In this document: positions 8,022 through 17,400 of the stretch, piece after piece
How positions within the stretch are numbered: the stretch's first letter is position 1
Layout of the letters: each line of letters opens with the position of its first letter
Origin: G963422705 sp963422705
Lineage (GTDB): Bacteria > Poribacteria > WGA-4E > WGA-3G
Direction: 5' to 3'
DNA length: 64,000 nucleotides
Assembly: GCA_963422705.1 (NCBI GenBank)
Contig: OY730443.1
Span: forward strand, 1,798,001-1,862,000
Notes under the pieces: generated by a model
Databases searched by the model: none
The model's input: the letters and a program-made list of their open reading frames with translations, nothing else
What the model was told of the DNA's origin: nothing
Program-made: the position numbers and the translations under genes

Positions 8022-9599
8022 CTAAGCGGTAGAGGGTGTCTCCCCAGCATCCCTCAATTCGTACGTCTCGATGACACCGGCCCCGATGCTGTCGCCCCAA
8101 ACGTTGACGGTGGTGCGGAACCTGTCTAATAACCAATCGACGGAGAGGATTAAGGTAATCCCTTCAATCGGCAGATCAACGGCGCGAAGCACAATTACCA
8201 TCGTGACTAATCCTGCTTCCGGAATACCAGCGGCACCGATTGCAGCAAGTGTAGCTGTCATCACGACAATCAGCTGCTGCGCCGGCGTCATGGTGATTGT
8301 ATAAACCTGGGCGATGAACATCACAGCGATGGCTTCATAGAGTGCGGTACCGTCCATGTTAATCGTCGCGCCAAGCGGTAAAACAAAGCTGGACGTGCGA
8401 TTTGAGATACCGTTTTTTTCTTCTACACCTTCCATCGTGAGTGGCAAGGTTGCACTGGAAGAAGCAGTGGAAAATGCGTTCAAAAGGGCAGCCGCCATCC
8501 CTTTCAGGTATCGCAGTGGATTTCTGCGCCCAACAAGCAGCAGTATCAGCGGTAATATCACCACCCCATGAACGCCGAGGCCCAAAATTACCGTAAAACT
8601 ATACTTTCCTACAGCGACTAACTCGGGCCAGAAACCGGCAAATCCTTTCGCTTCGCCGATGCGCCCAGCAATCAGCCCGAAAATCCCTAGCGGCGCGACG
8701 TACATAATCCAATGCACGAGCTGCATCACCGCCTCATTCAGCCCAGAAATCATCGCAATCACCGGTTTCCCCGGTTCACCCAGTACAGAGAGCGCCCCAC
8801 CGATAAGAATAGAGAAGAAAATTAACGGCAAAATGTCCATGTGAACCATCGCTTTGAACACATTTTCCGGTATCATTCCCTCTTTACCGGTATCCGGGTT
8901 GCCCAGGAATACCTCTTTCAGGGTGCCGAGCATATCCCGCTCTTTTTTCTCTTGAATCGTGCCGGCAATCGGGAGCCCAATTTCTATGTTTTTTCCACGC
9001 GGGTTGAGGGTTATCTGTGCCGGCTTGCCATCCACGAACAGCAAACGTTCACCTGTCTCTGTCGTGATGTAAGCCGCGTTTGCATCCATCAGCGTCCATG
9101 ATTTCACGGTGACTGTAGACTCCCAAATCGATTCGACTTCACCACGGACACCTTGCTCAACGAGTGTGACGATATATTTATTGTTATACGTCCTATTGAA
9201 TTCGCCGTCCAACGTGACGGTACGATATTTGGGACCACTTAACGTGTAACTTAAATCCGCACGTTCCTCACCTCGTGCCAACCCTTTTCCGGGCAGTAGC
9301 ATATTCACCAGCAGAATTCCGGTCAAGACGGAGAGTGCTGTCGTTGCCATGTAGTATAGCACTGTTCGCCCGCCGATTGCGCCGAGATGGCGGATGTCCC
9401 CTAAGTTCGTAATCCCAACAATCATCGAGAGCATTACGAGGGGCACCACAATCATTTTCAATAGGTTTAAGAAAATTTCCCCGAGAATAGATGTGTGTTC
9501 TGCAACTCCCGGAAAAGCCCCACCGAGGATTGCTCCAACGACAATCGCGATGATAATTCCATATAGCAGCGTAAGATTATTGCTTTTTTTCTTATTCAT
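8022..9599 (-). CDS. Dicarboxylate/amino acid:cation symporter (SDF family)
   Basis: A 525-residue SDF (GltP/DctA-like) symporter. It has the serine-rich HP1 motif SSSATLP, the substrate/Na+ motif NMDGTA and HP2-like AAIGAAGIPEAG. Usual members are about 420 residues. The extra length is a hydrophilic, beta-rich segment at about residues 108-225 between TM3 and TM4, a loop that is extracytoplasmic in GltPh. The cargo is probably an acidic amino acid or C4-dicarboxylate, but the coupling ion and substrate cannot be fixed from sequence. It lies between aspS and the permease, same strand. Confidence 0.88.
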   Translation of the reverse strand: MNKKKSNNLTLLYGIIIAIVVGAILGGAFPGVAEHTSILGEIFLNLLKMIVVPLVMLSMIVGITNLGDIRHLGAIGGRTVLYYMATTALSVLTGILLVNMLLPGKGLARGEERADLSYTLSGPKYRTVTLDGEFNRTYNNKYIVTLVEQGVRGEVESIWESTVTVKSWTLMDANAAYITTETGERLLFVDGKPAQITLNPRGKNIEIGLPIAGTIQEKKERDMLGTLKEVFLGNPDTGKEGMIPENVFKAMVHMDILPLIFFSILIGGALSVLGEPGKPVIAMISGLNEAVMQLVHWIMYVAPLGIFGLIAGRIGEAKGFAGFWPELVAVGKYSFTVILGLGVHGVVILPLILLLVGRRNPLRYLKGMAAALLNAFSTASSSATLPLTMEGVEEKNGISNRTSSFVLPLGATINMDGTALYEAIAVMFIAQVYTITMTPAQQLIVVMTATLAAIGAAGIPEAGLVTMVIVLRAVDLPIEGITLILSVDWLLDRFRTTVNVWGDSIGAGVIETYELRDAGETPSTA

Positions 9600-9675
9600 A
9601 ATTGGCTCGTTATTTGATGATGACGCTTCAATAAATGTTCTTGTGATATATCCGTGAGTCCTCGTTCAACACATC

Positions 9676-9699
9676 GTAGAACGGGTGAGCTCACCCTAC
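9676..9699. repeat. GTAG-headed palindrome, class C
   Basis: GTAG at 9676-9679, AAC, the perfect 14-bp palindrome GGGTGAGCTCACCC (9683-9696), then closing CTAC. It lies in the 139-bp gap between aspS and the symporter gene. The T-run after it is on the wrong side to terminate aspS, so I call it a REP-like repeat. Confidence 0.6.
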
Positions 9700-9738
9700 A
9701 TGCTATGTTTTTTCAGTGATTCTATCAGCTGAATTGTT

Positions 9739-11757
9739 TCAATCCGCTACGCGAATTGCCAGTTCCTCCAACTGTTCCTCTGTGACAAACGAGGGGGCAC
9801 TTGTCAAAGGACAAAGCCCTTGCTGAGATTTCGGAAACGCGATGACTTCTCGAATGTTCTCTTCGTTACGCATCAGCATGACAATCCTGTCCAGACCGGG
9901 AGCAATGCCGGCGTGCGGCGGTGTGCCGTATTCCAGCGCATCGATGAAATACCCAAACCTGTTTTTTACATCTTCCATGCTGATTTTCAAAACGTCAAAC
10001 ACTTTCTGTTGGATATCCCAGCGGTGAATTCTGACGCTGCCACTACAGATTTCATAACCGTTGCAAACCAGATCATAGTGTTGGCTCTGCACCTCCCCGG
10101 GTGCAGTTTCTAGCAATGCTTCTGTTTCCGGTGTTGCGCCCGTGAACAAGTGGTGAAACGGTTCATACCGATTTTCATCGTCGTTCCAATCAAAGAGCGG
10201 ATAATCGACAATCCATAAGAAATTATAACGACTTTCGTCAATCAGTTCCAGTTTTTTGCCAAGGTGTAGGCGGAGGTTACCTAATGCGTCGGCGACAACC
10301 TTGGGCCTGTCGGCAACAAAGAACATAATATCACCGGGTTTCGCGTTCATTCGCTCTTGGGCGGTTTCAAGCTGCGCCGTTTTGAAAAACTTAACAATGC
10401 CGGATGAGAATCCGTCATCTGTAATTTTAACCCAGGCCAACCCCTTTGCGCGATAGGTAGCGACAAACTTGGTGAAATCTTCAATTTCCTTTCGAGAAAA
10501 ATCTGCCCCGCCTGGTACGGCGATGCCTTTGACTTGCCCGCCGGTTGATAATGCCCGTGTGAACACTTGAAATTCAGAGTTTTCCATGACATCGGAAAGG
10601 GCGGTAAGTTCCATGCCAAATCGGGTATCCGGTTTATCATTCCCAAAGCGTGCAATCGATTCGTGATACGGAAGCCGTAGAAAAGGGGTTTGGACGGGAA
10701 TGTTCCCCGCCTCTTCAAAAATCCGCTTTATCAGTCCCTCAGTTACTTTAAGTACATCGTCCACATCAGCAAACGACATCTCAATATCGAGCTGCGTGAA
10801 TTCCAACTGCCTGTCGGCGCGGGTGTCCTCGTCGCGAAAGCACCGGGCAATCTGGAAGTATCTATCAACGCCGCTCATCATGAGAATCTGTTTAAACTGC
10901 TGTGGGGATTGCGGCAGGGCATAGAATTTACCGCGGTGATGGCGGCTGGGAACAAGGACGTCCCGGGCACCTTCAGGGGTACTGTTCATTAATATCGGGG
11001 TTTCAATTTCCAGAAATCCTTGCTCGTTCATATAGTTGCGCGCGGCCAGGGCAGCTTTATGCCGAATTGCAAGCGTCCGCTGCATCTCCGGACGGCGAAG
11101 ATCAATGAACCGATACTGCATCCGGATATCTTCGGCAACCTCAACCGCGTCCTCAACCGGAAAAGGAGGTGTCTTGGCTGTATTGAGGATATTCAGCGAA
11201 TGGACAGCAAGCTCAATATCACCGGTGTCCAATTCTGGATTGACAGTCCCCTGATAAACACTCAGATGGTTTTTGTTATCTCGTGCGTTTTCCATCTGAA
11301 TTTCGTAAGTCCGGTTATTCTCCTCATCAATAAGCATCCACCGCGTGCCGGGCTCACGAATTTCAACACGTGTCTTATCAGACAATGTATATTTGGTATC
11401 GACATCGGCGAATAATGCCCGAAATGCGTACGATAAGTTGCTCCCAGTGAGTTCCGTTTGGTATGCGGCATCCGCTTGGAAGAGCTGTTCGCCGGGCGCG
11501 CGTTCGCGAACAGTACCGCTGACATTTAGCACAAATTCGCTGCGGACAACGTTTGCTTGTTCGTGTGCTGCCGCATTAATGAGCGCATCGAAAACGATTT
11601 GGGTAATACCAGTCCTATCACGCAAATCGATAAAGATAACACCCCCGTGGTCCCGGCGGCGTTGCACCCAGCCGTTCAACTGTGCATGACTATTAGCATC
11701 AGCTAGCCTGAGTATGCCACAATAGTGAGTGCGTTTTAAATGAGTTTCTTCTGACAT
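9739..11757 (-). CDS. aspS: Aspartyl-tRNA synthetase with extra N-terminal-domain insert
   Basis: A 672-residue class II aminoacyl-tRNA synthetase of the bacterial AspRS type. An N-terminal OB-fold anticodon domain (RRRDHGGVIFIDLRDR) is followed by motif 2 (FRDEDTRADR), the bacterial GAD insertion and motif 3 (GIAPGLDRIVMLM). About 80 residues (90-168) interrupt the OB fold between GTVRERAPGE and GTVNPELDTGDIE, which are adjacent in typical enzymes of about 590 residues. The insert is charged and probably beta-rich. I prefer the ATG at 11755-11757 over the TTG before it; an AAGGAAA site lies 10 nt upstream. Confidence 0.93.
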   Translation of the reverse strand: MSEETHLKRTHYCGILRLADANSHAQLNGWVQRRRDHGGVIFIDLRDRTGITQIVFDALINAAAHEQANVVRSEFVLNVSGTVRERAPGEQLFQADAAYQTELTGSNLSYAFRALFADVDTKYTLSDKTRVEIREPGTRWMLIDEENNRTYEIQMENARDNKNHLSVYQGTVNPELDTGDIELAVHSLNILNTAKTPPFPVEDAVEVAEDIRMQYRFIDLRRPEMQRTLAIRHKAALAARNYMNEQGFLEIETPILMNSTPEGARDVLVPSRHHRGKFYALPQSPQQFKQILMMSGVDRYFQIARCFRDEDTRADRQLEFTQLDIEMSFADVDDVLKVTEGLIKRIFEEAGNIPVQTPFLRLPYHESIARFGNDKPDTRFGMELTALSDVMENSEFQVFTRALSTGGQVKGIAVPGGADFSRKEIEDFTKFVATYRAKGLAWVKITDDGFSSGIVKFFKTAQLETAQERMNAKPGDIMFFVADRPKVVADALGNLRLHLGKKLELIDESRYNFLWIVDYPLFDWNDDENRYEPFHHLFTGATPETEALLETAPGEVQSQHYDLVCNGYEICSGSVRIHRWDIQQKVFDVLKISMEDVKNRFGYFIDALEYGTPPHAGIAPGLDRIVMLMRNEENIREVIAFPKSQQGLCPLTSAPSFVTEEQLEELAIRVAD

Positions 11758-11840
11758 CAATTCTGTATTTCCTTTATTTTTTATATTGCTCGTTCCGATA
11801 CTAGCTTTTCATCAACGTGAAGCTAATTAAGCGAGATAAG

Positions 11841-14800
11841 CTATTTTCCTATGTCTGCTAATTCTTTCTGAATCTGTTTTCTTGCTCTTTGTAAATCCTG
11901 CTCTGTCGGTGCTAAGCGAATGGCTAGTTCAAGCGCCTCTAAAGCATCTACGTAATGTTGCCGCTGCTGTTGCGGCCGATTTCTCCGGTCATCAATAATA
12001 GCAAGGATGTAATGAGAACGCCAGGAATTGGCATCAACGGATATCCCTTTCTGTCCGTACCGTTCGGCCTCATCAAGGTTTTTAAGAATGAGGTGAAGTT
12101 GTGCCATCGCAGCGAATATCGGCCCGGGCAAGTTTTCGTCTTGCTGTTCAAGACGTTGGTAAGTGCGTAGCGCATCTTGATAACGTTCTTGACGTTCGTA
12201 CAGCGGGCCTAAAAGCATATACGCATCGAATCTGTCAGGTGCCCGTCTCAGCACCTCTTCCAGTTCGTTGGTTGCCTTCACAAGTTCGCCTTGCATCTCA
12301 TAGAGTGTCGCTAAGTAGAGGTGCCCCTGAATGTCATCCGGATTGCGGGTTAGAGTCCTTTGAACTTCTTCTTGTAGTCGTTTCAACTCTTCCTGTTCCC
12401 CTTCGCGAATGAGTCCGGAAACGACACCAAAATTGTAGCGAATCGTTTCGTCTGCGGGGTTGATGCTGACAGCTTCACTCATGAGGGCGGCTGCATTATC
12501 GTAGCGGGCGTTAGCATAAGCAATCTGCCCTTGAATTAACTTCTGTGTTGCCCTAAAGTAGCGCTCAATTTCCTGCCGTACCTCTTTTTGCGCTTCATGC
12601 GTTCTACCGTAATTGATGAGATATGGTGTGACGCGTTCACGGTATTCCAACATCCCGGTAATGTTTTGTGCTGTCGTATTGACTAACGCTGCCCCTTTGA
12701 AAAATTCCAGCCGGGGACGATTATCAGAGTGAATGGGCCCCCTTCCGACATAACGCCTCACGGCTTTTGGCCCCATCATAAACGAATCCAGTAAGGACAT
12801 CCCATCTAGATCATCGGAGGCTAGCCCGTTTCGGATACTGGCTATCCTGGCACGTTCAATAAAGCTTTTGTAGTTGATTGACAGCTGCTTATGTGTCCCG
12901 ATGAGAATCACGAAATCCGGTGTATATTTATACCAGAGCGTCGTGTTCGGAAACACTTCAATGAACGTGCGAACAATCATCTTATAGTGTGTTTCAGGGA
13001 GACGATGCAGGGGCACCCACTGACACATCACACCGTCTTCTGTCATGATGCGTTTACACAAACGATAAAAGTCTGAAGTATAGATATTGGAACTTCCGGC
13101 GCTGACAAGGGGGTGGATGATACCGGTTGAAATCATATCGTATTTCTGTCGCGTCATGAGAATGTGATTCCGGCCATCGTTGAGTGTCCAATTGAAGAGT
13201 TTATTCTCAAATACGTTCCGGTTAATGTGTGTAAAATGTTTTTTTGCGGCTTGAAGGACACCTTCGGATAATTCCACAGCATCGACACGTACGCCGTGTT
13301 GTGTAATTGAATGCGATGTGAGTCCCATTCCGAACCCTACGACGAGTGCGCGCTTTGGGCGGCGGTGCAATAGCAGCGGTAGGTGTGCTATCACCCGATG
13401 TGATGGCGAATCCCAGCGCGAGGCATCCGCAGCCTGATTCGTATCGACATAGAGCCGGTAAACCCCTTCATTATCTTTGAGCGTTGTCACTGTCGCGTCG
13501 ACTTCTTCGTTGTAATCAACCAAGGTATCACCAGGACGTTGCGTTTTGAAAATTGCGCTTTTCAGAAAAAGTGGTTGATTCACAGTGAGGAGCATAATAA
13601 CCGCCAATCCAACGCTCAATATTGGCACACCGATACTAATTCCTTGTAGGAATGCACTCGGTGTACGCCGTTCCGCCCGAACAATCAACAGACACCCGAG
13701 TGCGGTATTTAACACAACAATCATAACAAGGCTGGGGCGAATTCCTAAAAGTGGAATGAGGATAAACCCGGCGCAAAACGCCCCGAGGATGCTTCCGACT
13801 GTATTGACGGCATAGACGTTCCCAATGCTCCGGCCGATATTTTGACTGGCACGGTGTTCATATCCGTCTGGCATCGCAGCGCGTTTGCAATCCACGGTTA
13901 TCTCGCGATTGTTCGCCCCCCGTCTCGCGCCGCCGGTGTAAATTTTTCCAACAAGAGGGAAGCTTGCTCCCATTAAAACCGTCGGCACGCTCATCACTAG
14001 AAAACAGGAGAAGAACGCCCAGAATCTGGCACCTCCGAAAACGGATTGGAACGCCCGACTCATCCCGTACAATTCCTCAAACGCAGGCATCAGCAACAGT
14101 GCGGACAACCCGATACCGAGCTGAAGTATTCCAAAAATCACTGTCGGTGCACGCAGTCTATCTGTCCATCGAGCAAATAGAAAACTTCCTAAACCGATGC
14201 CAAATAGGAATGCGGCTAGCATCGTCGCAAACGCATATGTCGTACTGCCTAAGAAGAATACTAGGATTCGAGTCCATAGTACCTCGTATGCCAAGGCACA
14301 GAAACCTGAAATCCCAATGGCGACTAAAACCAAACGTTGGAGTGGGGAATGCCCCGAAACGATGTCAGTATCAGCGGTAGTCTCTCCAGCATCAGCGGGA
14401 TTCTCTTCGGCTTCCGTAGAAATAAGCGAAATATCCTCCGAATGGACAACACCCCTTCCGAATAAAAACGCAACCAGGGCCACCACAAAATTGATGGCGA
14501 TACCCACGAAAAGAGTCTGCTGAACCCCTAAATGTTCAATCAGGAAAAATGCTGCTGCGACGCATCCGATTACCGCACCAAAGGTATTCAACGCATACAG
14601 AATTCCGACATTGGTACCCAGCTTCTCAAGCTTTGGGACGAAAAACCGGGTTAACACCGGTAAGGTGCCACCCATTAGCGTTGACGGAATCAGCAGTACC
14701 AAAAAAGTTAACGCGAACCGGAGCAGCGAGAGGGTGTAGAATTCGGATGTCACATGACGGTGGATGAGCACATAGAACCCGCTTAACACGGTTAAAATCA

Positions 14801-15068
14801 AGGGCCACGCAACACAGAATACGCCAATCCCTACCTCTAATATGGCGTAGAACCGTAGCGGCGATTGGGTGCTGTCGTCGATTTTCCTTCCGAAATAGAA
14901 ACTTCCGAATGCTAAACCTGCCATGAATGCTGTCAGCACCGTGCTTGTCGCAAATATGGTACTTCCGAAGATGAGGGTTAGCTGACGCATCCAGATGACT
15001 TCATAGATGAGCCCGCTCGCGCCAGAAAGGATAAAAATAGTCCAAACAATCGGTTTAATGTATCGCAT
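11841..15068 (-). CDS. MFS-like membrane / spermidine synthase-like / TPR fusion protein
   Basis: A 1075-residue fusion. Two blocks of transmembrane helices (about 1-210 and 240-500, with SGASGLIYEVIWMR and its internal echo SGFCALAYEVLWTR) resemble fused MFS/spermidine synthase proteins. A methyltransferase-fold spermidine-synthase-like domain follows at about 560-740 (VVGFGMGL, VDAVELSEGV, NDGRNH). TPR repeats fill about 840-1060. The catalytic aspartate segment of true spermidine synthases (IxxDSSDP-like) reads YDMISTGIIHP, so aminopropyl transfer may be lost. Probably inner-membrane bound. Function unknown. Confidence 0.75.
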   Translation of the reverse strand: MRYIKPIVWTIFILSGASGLIYEVIWMRQLTLIFGSTIFATSTVLTAFMAGLAFGSFYFGRKIDDSTQSPLRFYAILEVGIGVFCVAWPLILTVLSGFYVLIHRHVTSEFYTLSLLRFALTFLVLLIPSTLMGGTLPVLTRFFVPKLEKLGTNVGILYALNTFGAVIGCVAAAFFLIEHLGVQQTLFVGIAINFVVALVAFLFGRGVVHSEDISLISTEAEENPADAGETTADTDIVSGHSPLQRLVLVAIGISGFCALAYEVLWTRILVFFLGSTTYAFATMLAAFLFGIGLGSFLFARWTDRLRAPTVIFGILQLGIGLSALLLMPAFEELYGMSRAFQSVFGGARFWAFFSCFLVMSVPTVLMGASFPLVGKIYTGGARRGANNREITVDCKRAAMPDGYEHRASQNIGRSIGNVYAVNTVGSILGAFCAGFILIPLLGIRPSLVMIVVLNTALGCLLIVRAERRTPSAFLQGISIGVPILSVGLAVIMLLTVNQPLFLKSAIFKTQRPGDTLVDYNEEVDATVTTLKDNEGVYRLYVDTNQAADASRWDSPSHRVIAHLPLLLHRRPKRALVVGFGMGLTSHSITQHGVRVDAVELSEGVLQAAKKHFTHINRNVFENKLFNWTLNDGRNHILMTRQKYDMISTGIIHPLVSAGSSNIYTSDFYRLCKRIMTEDGVMCQWVPLHRLPETHYKMIVRTFIEVFPNTTLWYKYTPDFVILIGTHKQLSINYKSFIERARIASIRNGLASDDLDGMSLLDSFMMGPKAVRRYVGRGPIHSDNRPRLEFFKGAALVNTTAQNITGMLEYRERVTPYLINYGRTHEAQKEVRQEIERYFRATQKLIQGQIAYANARYDNAAALMSEAVSINPADETIRYNFGVVSGLIREGEQEELKRLQEEVQRTLTRNPDDIQGHLYLATLYEMQGELVKATNELEEVLRRAPDRFDAYMLLGPLYERQERYQDALRTYQRLEQQDENLPGPIFAAMAQLHLILKNLDEAERYGQKGISVDANSWRSHYILAIIDDRRNRPQQQRQHYVDALEALELAIRLAPTEQDLQRARKQIQKELADIGK

Positions 15069-15279
15069 TTGAGGAATGCCTCTTGAAGTTCTCTATCATT
15101 GAGATTATCCTATCCGTTGCACTGTTTTGTCGGCGTCCAAACTGCTGAGGTTTCGGCAATATCCGGAAACAAATTATGAACGTGGGTTCCAGCGAATACA
15201 GAACCTCAAAGAGATTACCGCCGTAGTCGTCACCCTCTTTTAAGCCATCCAACAAAATAGATTGTTCTTGACTCATCAT
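15055..15279 (-). CDS. Possible small ORF, 74 residues
   Basis: An open frame filling the 290-bp gap upstream of the fusion gene, overlapping its start by 14 nt. No family resemblance, no convincing ribosome site and no clear signal peptide. It may be spurious, and the gap may simply be the leader of the fusion gene. Confidence 0.2.
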   Translation of the reverse strand: MMSQEQSILLDGLKEGDDYGGNLFEVLYSLEPTFIICFRILPKPQQFGRRQNSATDRIISMIENFKRHSSNAIH

Positions 15280-15359
15280 GCCTGGAAAGCCATCGTATCT
15301 ATTTGTATATTTCAGTGCACCACCGTCCTGAATTCTGTTTTGAACAAACTTGAAATGTC

Positions 15360-16181
15360 TCAGTCGTTCTGATTAACCTTCTTCTCCAACCGCTCAATGT
15401 AACGATACGTCGTTGAGAAAATCATATCCAATGTTGCAATGTCTCGTTCCTCTAACGGTGCGCGTGAAAAGACGCGCCTCAAAGAGCGGAGATACGTCTC
15501 CCATTCACGGTTGTAAGGCGACATTCCTACCTTATCAAGCAAGCGCGTTACGCGGTTGTAGAATTCTTCCACTGCATTCACACCGGCGTACTCAATTGAG
15601 GCCGGGGGAATCTCACCCAAACTTGCAATGAAAACCTCGTAAGCGAAAATTTGAACTGCTTGGGCCAGGTTCAAAGACGGATTCTTCGTTGCCATGGGTA
15701 CACTTGCTGTCAATTGACAGAGACTCATCTGAGCTGTAGACAAACCGAAATCTTCTCGTCCGAAAAGCAATGCAACCTGTTTGTCCTGCGAGATAGATGC
15801 GAGTGTCTGCGCGGCCTCGCGCGCGGGTACTGGCTGCGGAAGCCGCATATCCCGTCGGCGGTGTGTTGTCCCGACGAGATACTGGACATCGACGAGTGCA
15901 TCTTTTAATTCGTCAACGATGATACAGTTCTCAAGAATATCCGTGGCGCCATGCGCCATATACCACGCCGCGTCAACGTCCTGAAACTGCGCTGGATTGA
16001 CGAGGTAGAGCTGAAAAAGCCCCATTCCCTTTACCACTCTAGCGACAGCGCCAATATTTCCCGGTTCGCGCGGTTCAAACAAGATGATTCGGACGTTTGT
16101 TAAGTTCTCTGGAACATCCACCGGAAGCGCCCGGAAACTCCCCGTCGGTTGAATCGGTTTATTATGCGAATTTGCTCCCAT
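15360..16181 (-). CDS. trmJ: TrmJ-type tRNA 2'-O-methyltransferase (SpoU/TrmH superfamily)
   Basis: A 273-residue SPOUT methyltransferase. The order of motifs fits TrmJ: N-terminal RIILFEPREPGNIGAVAR (motif 1, with the AdoMet-side Asn/Arg), FGREDFGLS (motif 2) and SLNLAQAVQIFAYE (motif 3), then a helical C-terminal extension. TrmJ methylates the ribose at position 32 in the anticodon loop of several tRNAs. It runs divergently from gap, and the 170-bp space holds the gap promoter. Other SpoU-family RNA methylases remain possible, but the length and extension favour TrmJ. Confidence 0.85.
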   Translation of the reverse strand: MGANSHNKPIQPTGSFRALPVDVPENLTNVRIILFEPREPGNIGAVARVVKGMGLFQLYLVNPAQFQDVDAAWYMAHGATDILENCIIVDELKDALVDVQYLVGTTHRRRDMRLPQPVPAREAAQTLASISQDKQVALLFGREDFGLSTAQMSLCQLTASVPMATKNPSLNLAQAVQIFAYEVFIASLGEIPPASIEYAGVNAVEEFYNRVTRLLDKVGMSPYNREWETYLRSLRRVFSRAPLEERDIATLDMIFSTTYRYIERLEKKVNQND

Positions 16182-16248
16182 AGTTAATAGGATATACCAA
16201 ATTCTCTAAATTGTCAATCTACATTTTGCCCAACGTTTCAAAACCTAC

Positions 16249-16277
16249 TTGCAATGCGGCACATGACATGGTATAAT
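16249..16277 (+). promoter_or_regulatory. Promoter of gap-tpiA-secG
   Basis: TTGCAA (16249-16254), an exact 17-bp spacer and TATAAT (16272-16277) with an extended -10 TGG just before it. It is the only strong promoter signal in the trmJ-gap gap. Confidence 0.75.
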
Positions 16278-16352
16278 TAAGGCAAAAGCTTTAATGAATC
16301 CGGTTCCCTAATAAAAATGTATGAATAAATAGAAGGAGCATGTATTGAGGTT

Positions 16353-17357
16353 ATGCCAACTAAAGTAGGTATTAACGGTTTTGGGCGGATTGGGCGTAAT
16401 GCGTTTCGGGCAGCCTTACAAAATCCGGCACTGGGTATAGATTTTGTAGCCGTGAACGATTTGACGAATCCGGATACACTGGCGCATCTACTCCAGTACG
16501 ATTCCGTTCATGGCATCTTGTCAGATGAGATTTCGGCGACTAACAACGGTTTGGTGGTAAACGGAAAAGAGATTCGGGTACTAGCAGAACGCGAGCCCGG
16601 CAATCTGCCGTGGCGGGAACTCGGTGTAGACGTTGTCATTGAATCAACAGGGTTCTTTACCGGGCGCGAGGATGCGGAAAAGCATATCAGTGCCGGCGGG
16701 GCGAAGAAAGTTGTTATCTCCGCACCCGCAAAAGGGGAAGATATCACAATCGTCCTTGGCGTGAACGATGACACATACGATAAAGAAAACCATCACGTTA
16801 TCTCCAATGCATCGTGCACCACCAACTGTTTAGCCCCTGTAGCGAAAGTGTTGCATGAATCCTTTGGAGTTGAAAGTGGGTTGATGACTACGATACACGC
16901 CTACACGGGCGATCAACGTGTTCACGATTTTCCCCATTCGGATATGCGCCGGGCACGCGCTGCGAACCTCTCCATGATTCCAACAACCACCGGGGCGGCC
17001 GCCGCTGTCGGAAAAGTCCTACCGGAAATCAACGGGAAACTTGATGGATTCGCAATTCGCGTTCCAACCCCCAACGTCTCAGTAGTTGACTTGACGGTGG
17101 ATTTGAAGGCGAAACCGGGGGTAGATGATGTCAATTCGGCGGTGAAAACCGCAGCGGAAAAGAGCCTAAGCGGCATTCTCGGCTATTCCGAACTGGAACT
17201 CGTTTCATGTGATTTCAACGGCAACAAGCTCTCCTCAGTCTTCGATGCTCCTTTCACTAAAGTGATTGAGGGTGGCCTCATCAAGGTATTGTCCTGGTAC
17301 GATAACGAATGGGGTTATTCTAATCGTCTCGTTGAACTCGTTGCCCGGGTTCTTTAG
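16353..17357 (+). CDS. gap: Glyceraldehyde-3-phosphate dehydrogenase, type I
   Basis: A 334-residue NAD-dependent GAPDH that oxidises glyceraldehyde-3-phosphate to 1,3-bisphosphoglycerate. It has the N-terminal GINGFGRIGRN nucleotide-binding loop, the catalytic cysteine C155 in SNASCTTNCLAP and its partner H182 in TIHAYTGDQ. D36 after AVN suits NAD rather than NADP. It is the first gene of a gap-tpiA-secG run. The phosphoglycerate kinase gene often found between gap and tpiA is absent. Confidence 0.97.
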   Translation: MPTKVGINGFGRIGRNAFRAALQNPALGIDFVAVNDLTNPDTLAHLLQYDSVHGILSDEISATNNGLVVNGKEIRVLAEREPGNLPWRELGVDVVIESTGFFTGREDAEKHISAGGAKKVVISAPAKGEDITIVLGVNDDTYDKENHHVISNASCTTNCLAPVAKVLHESFGVESGLMTTIHAYTGDQRVHDFPHSDMRRARAANLSMIPTTTGAAAAVGKVLPEINGKLDGFAIRVPTPNVSVVDLTVDLKAKPGVDDVNSAVKTAAEKSLSGILGYSELELVSCDFNGNKLSSVFDAPFTKVIEGGLIKVLSWYDNEWGYSNRLVELVARVL

Positions 17358-17400
17358 CGCGGTTCATTATGATAGAAAAATTGAAGATTTAGGAAGGTTT

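Noticed and set aside
9683..9710. GGGTGAGCTCACCC plus T-run as terminator of aspS
   Set aside because: aspS is on the minus strand and the T-run lies on the wrong side; the GTAG head fits a REP-like repeat better.
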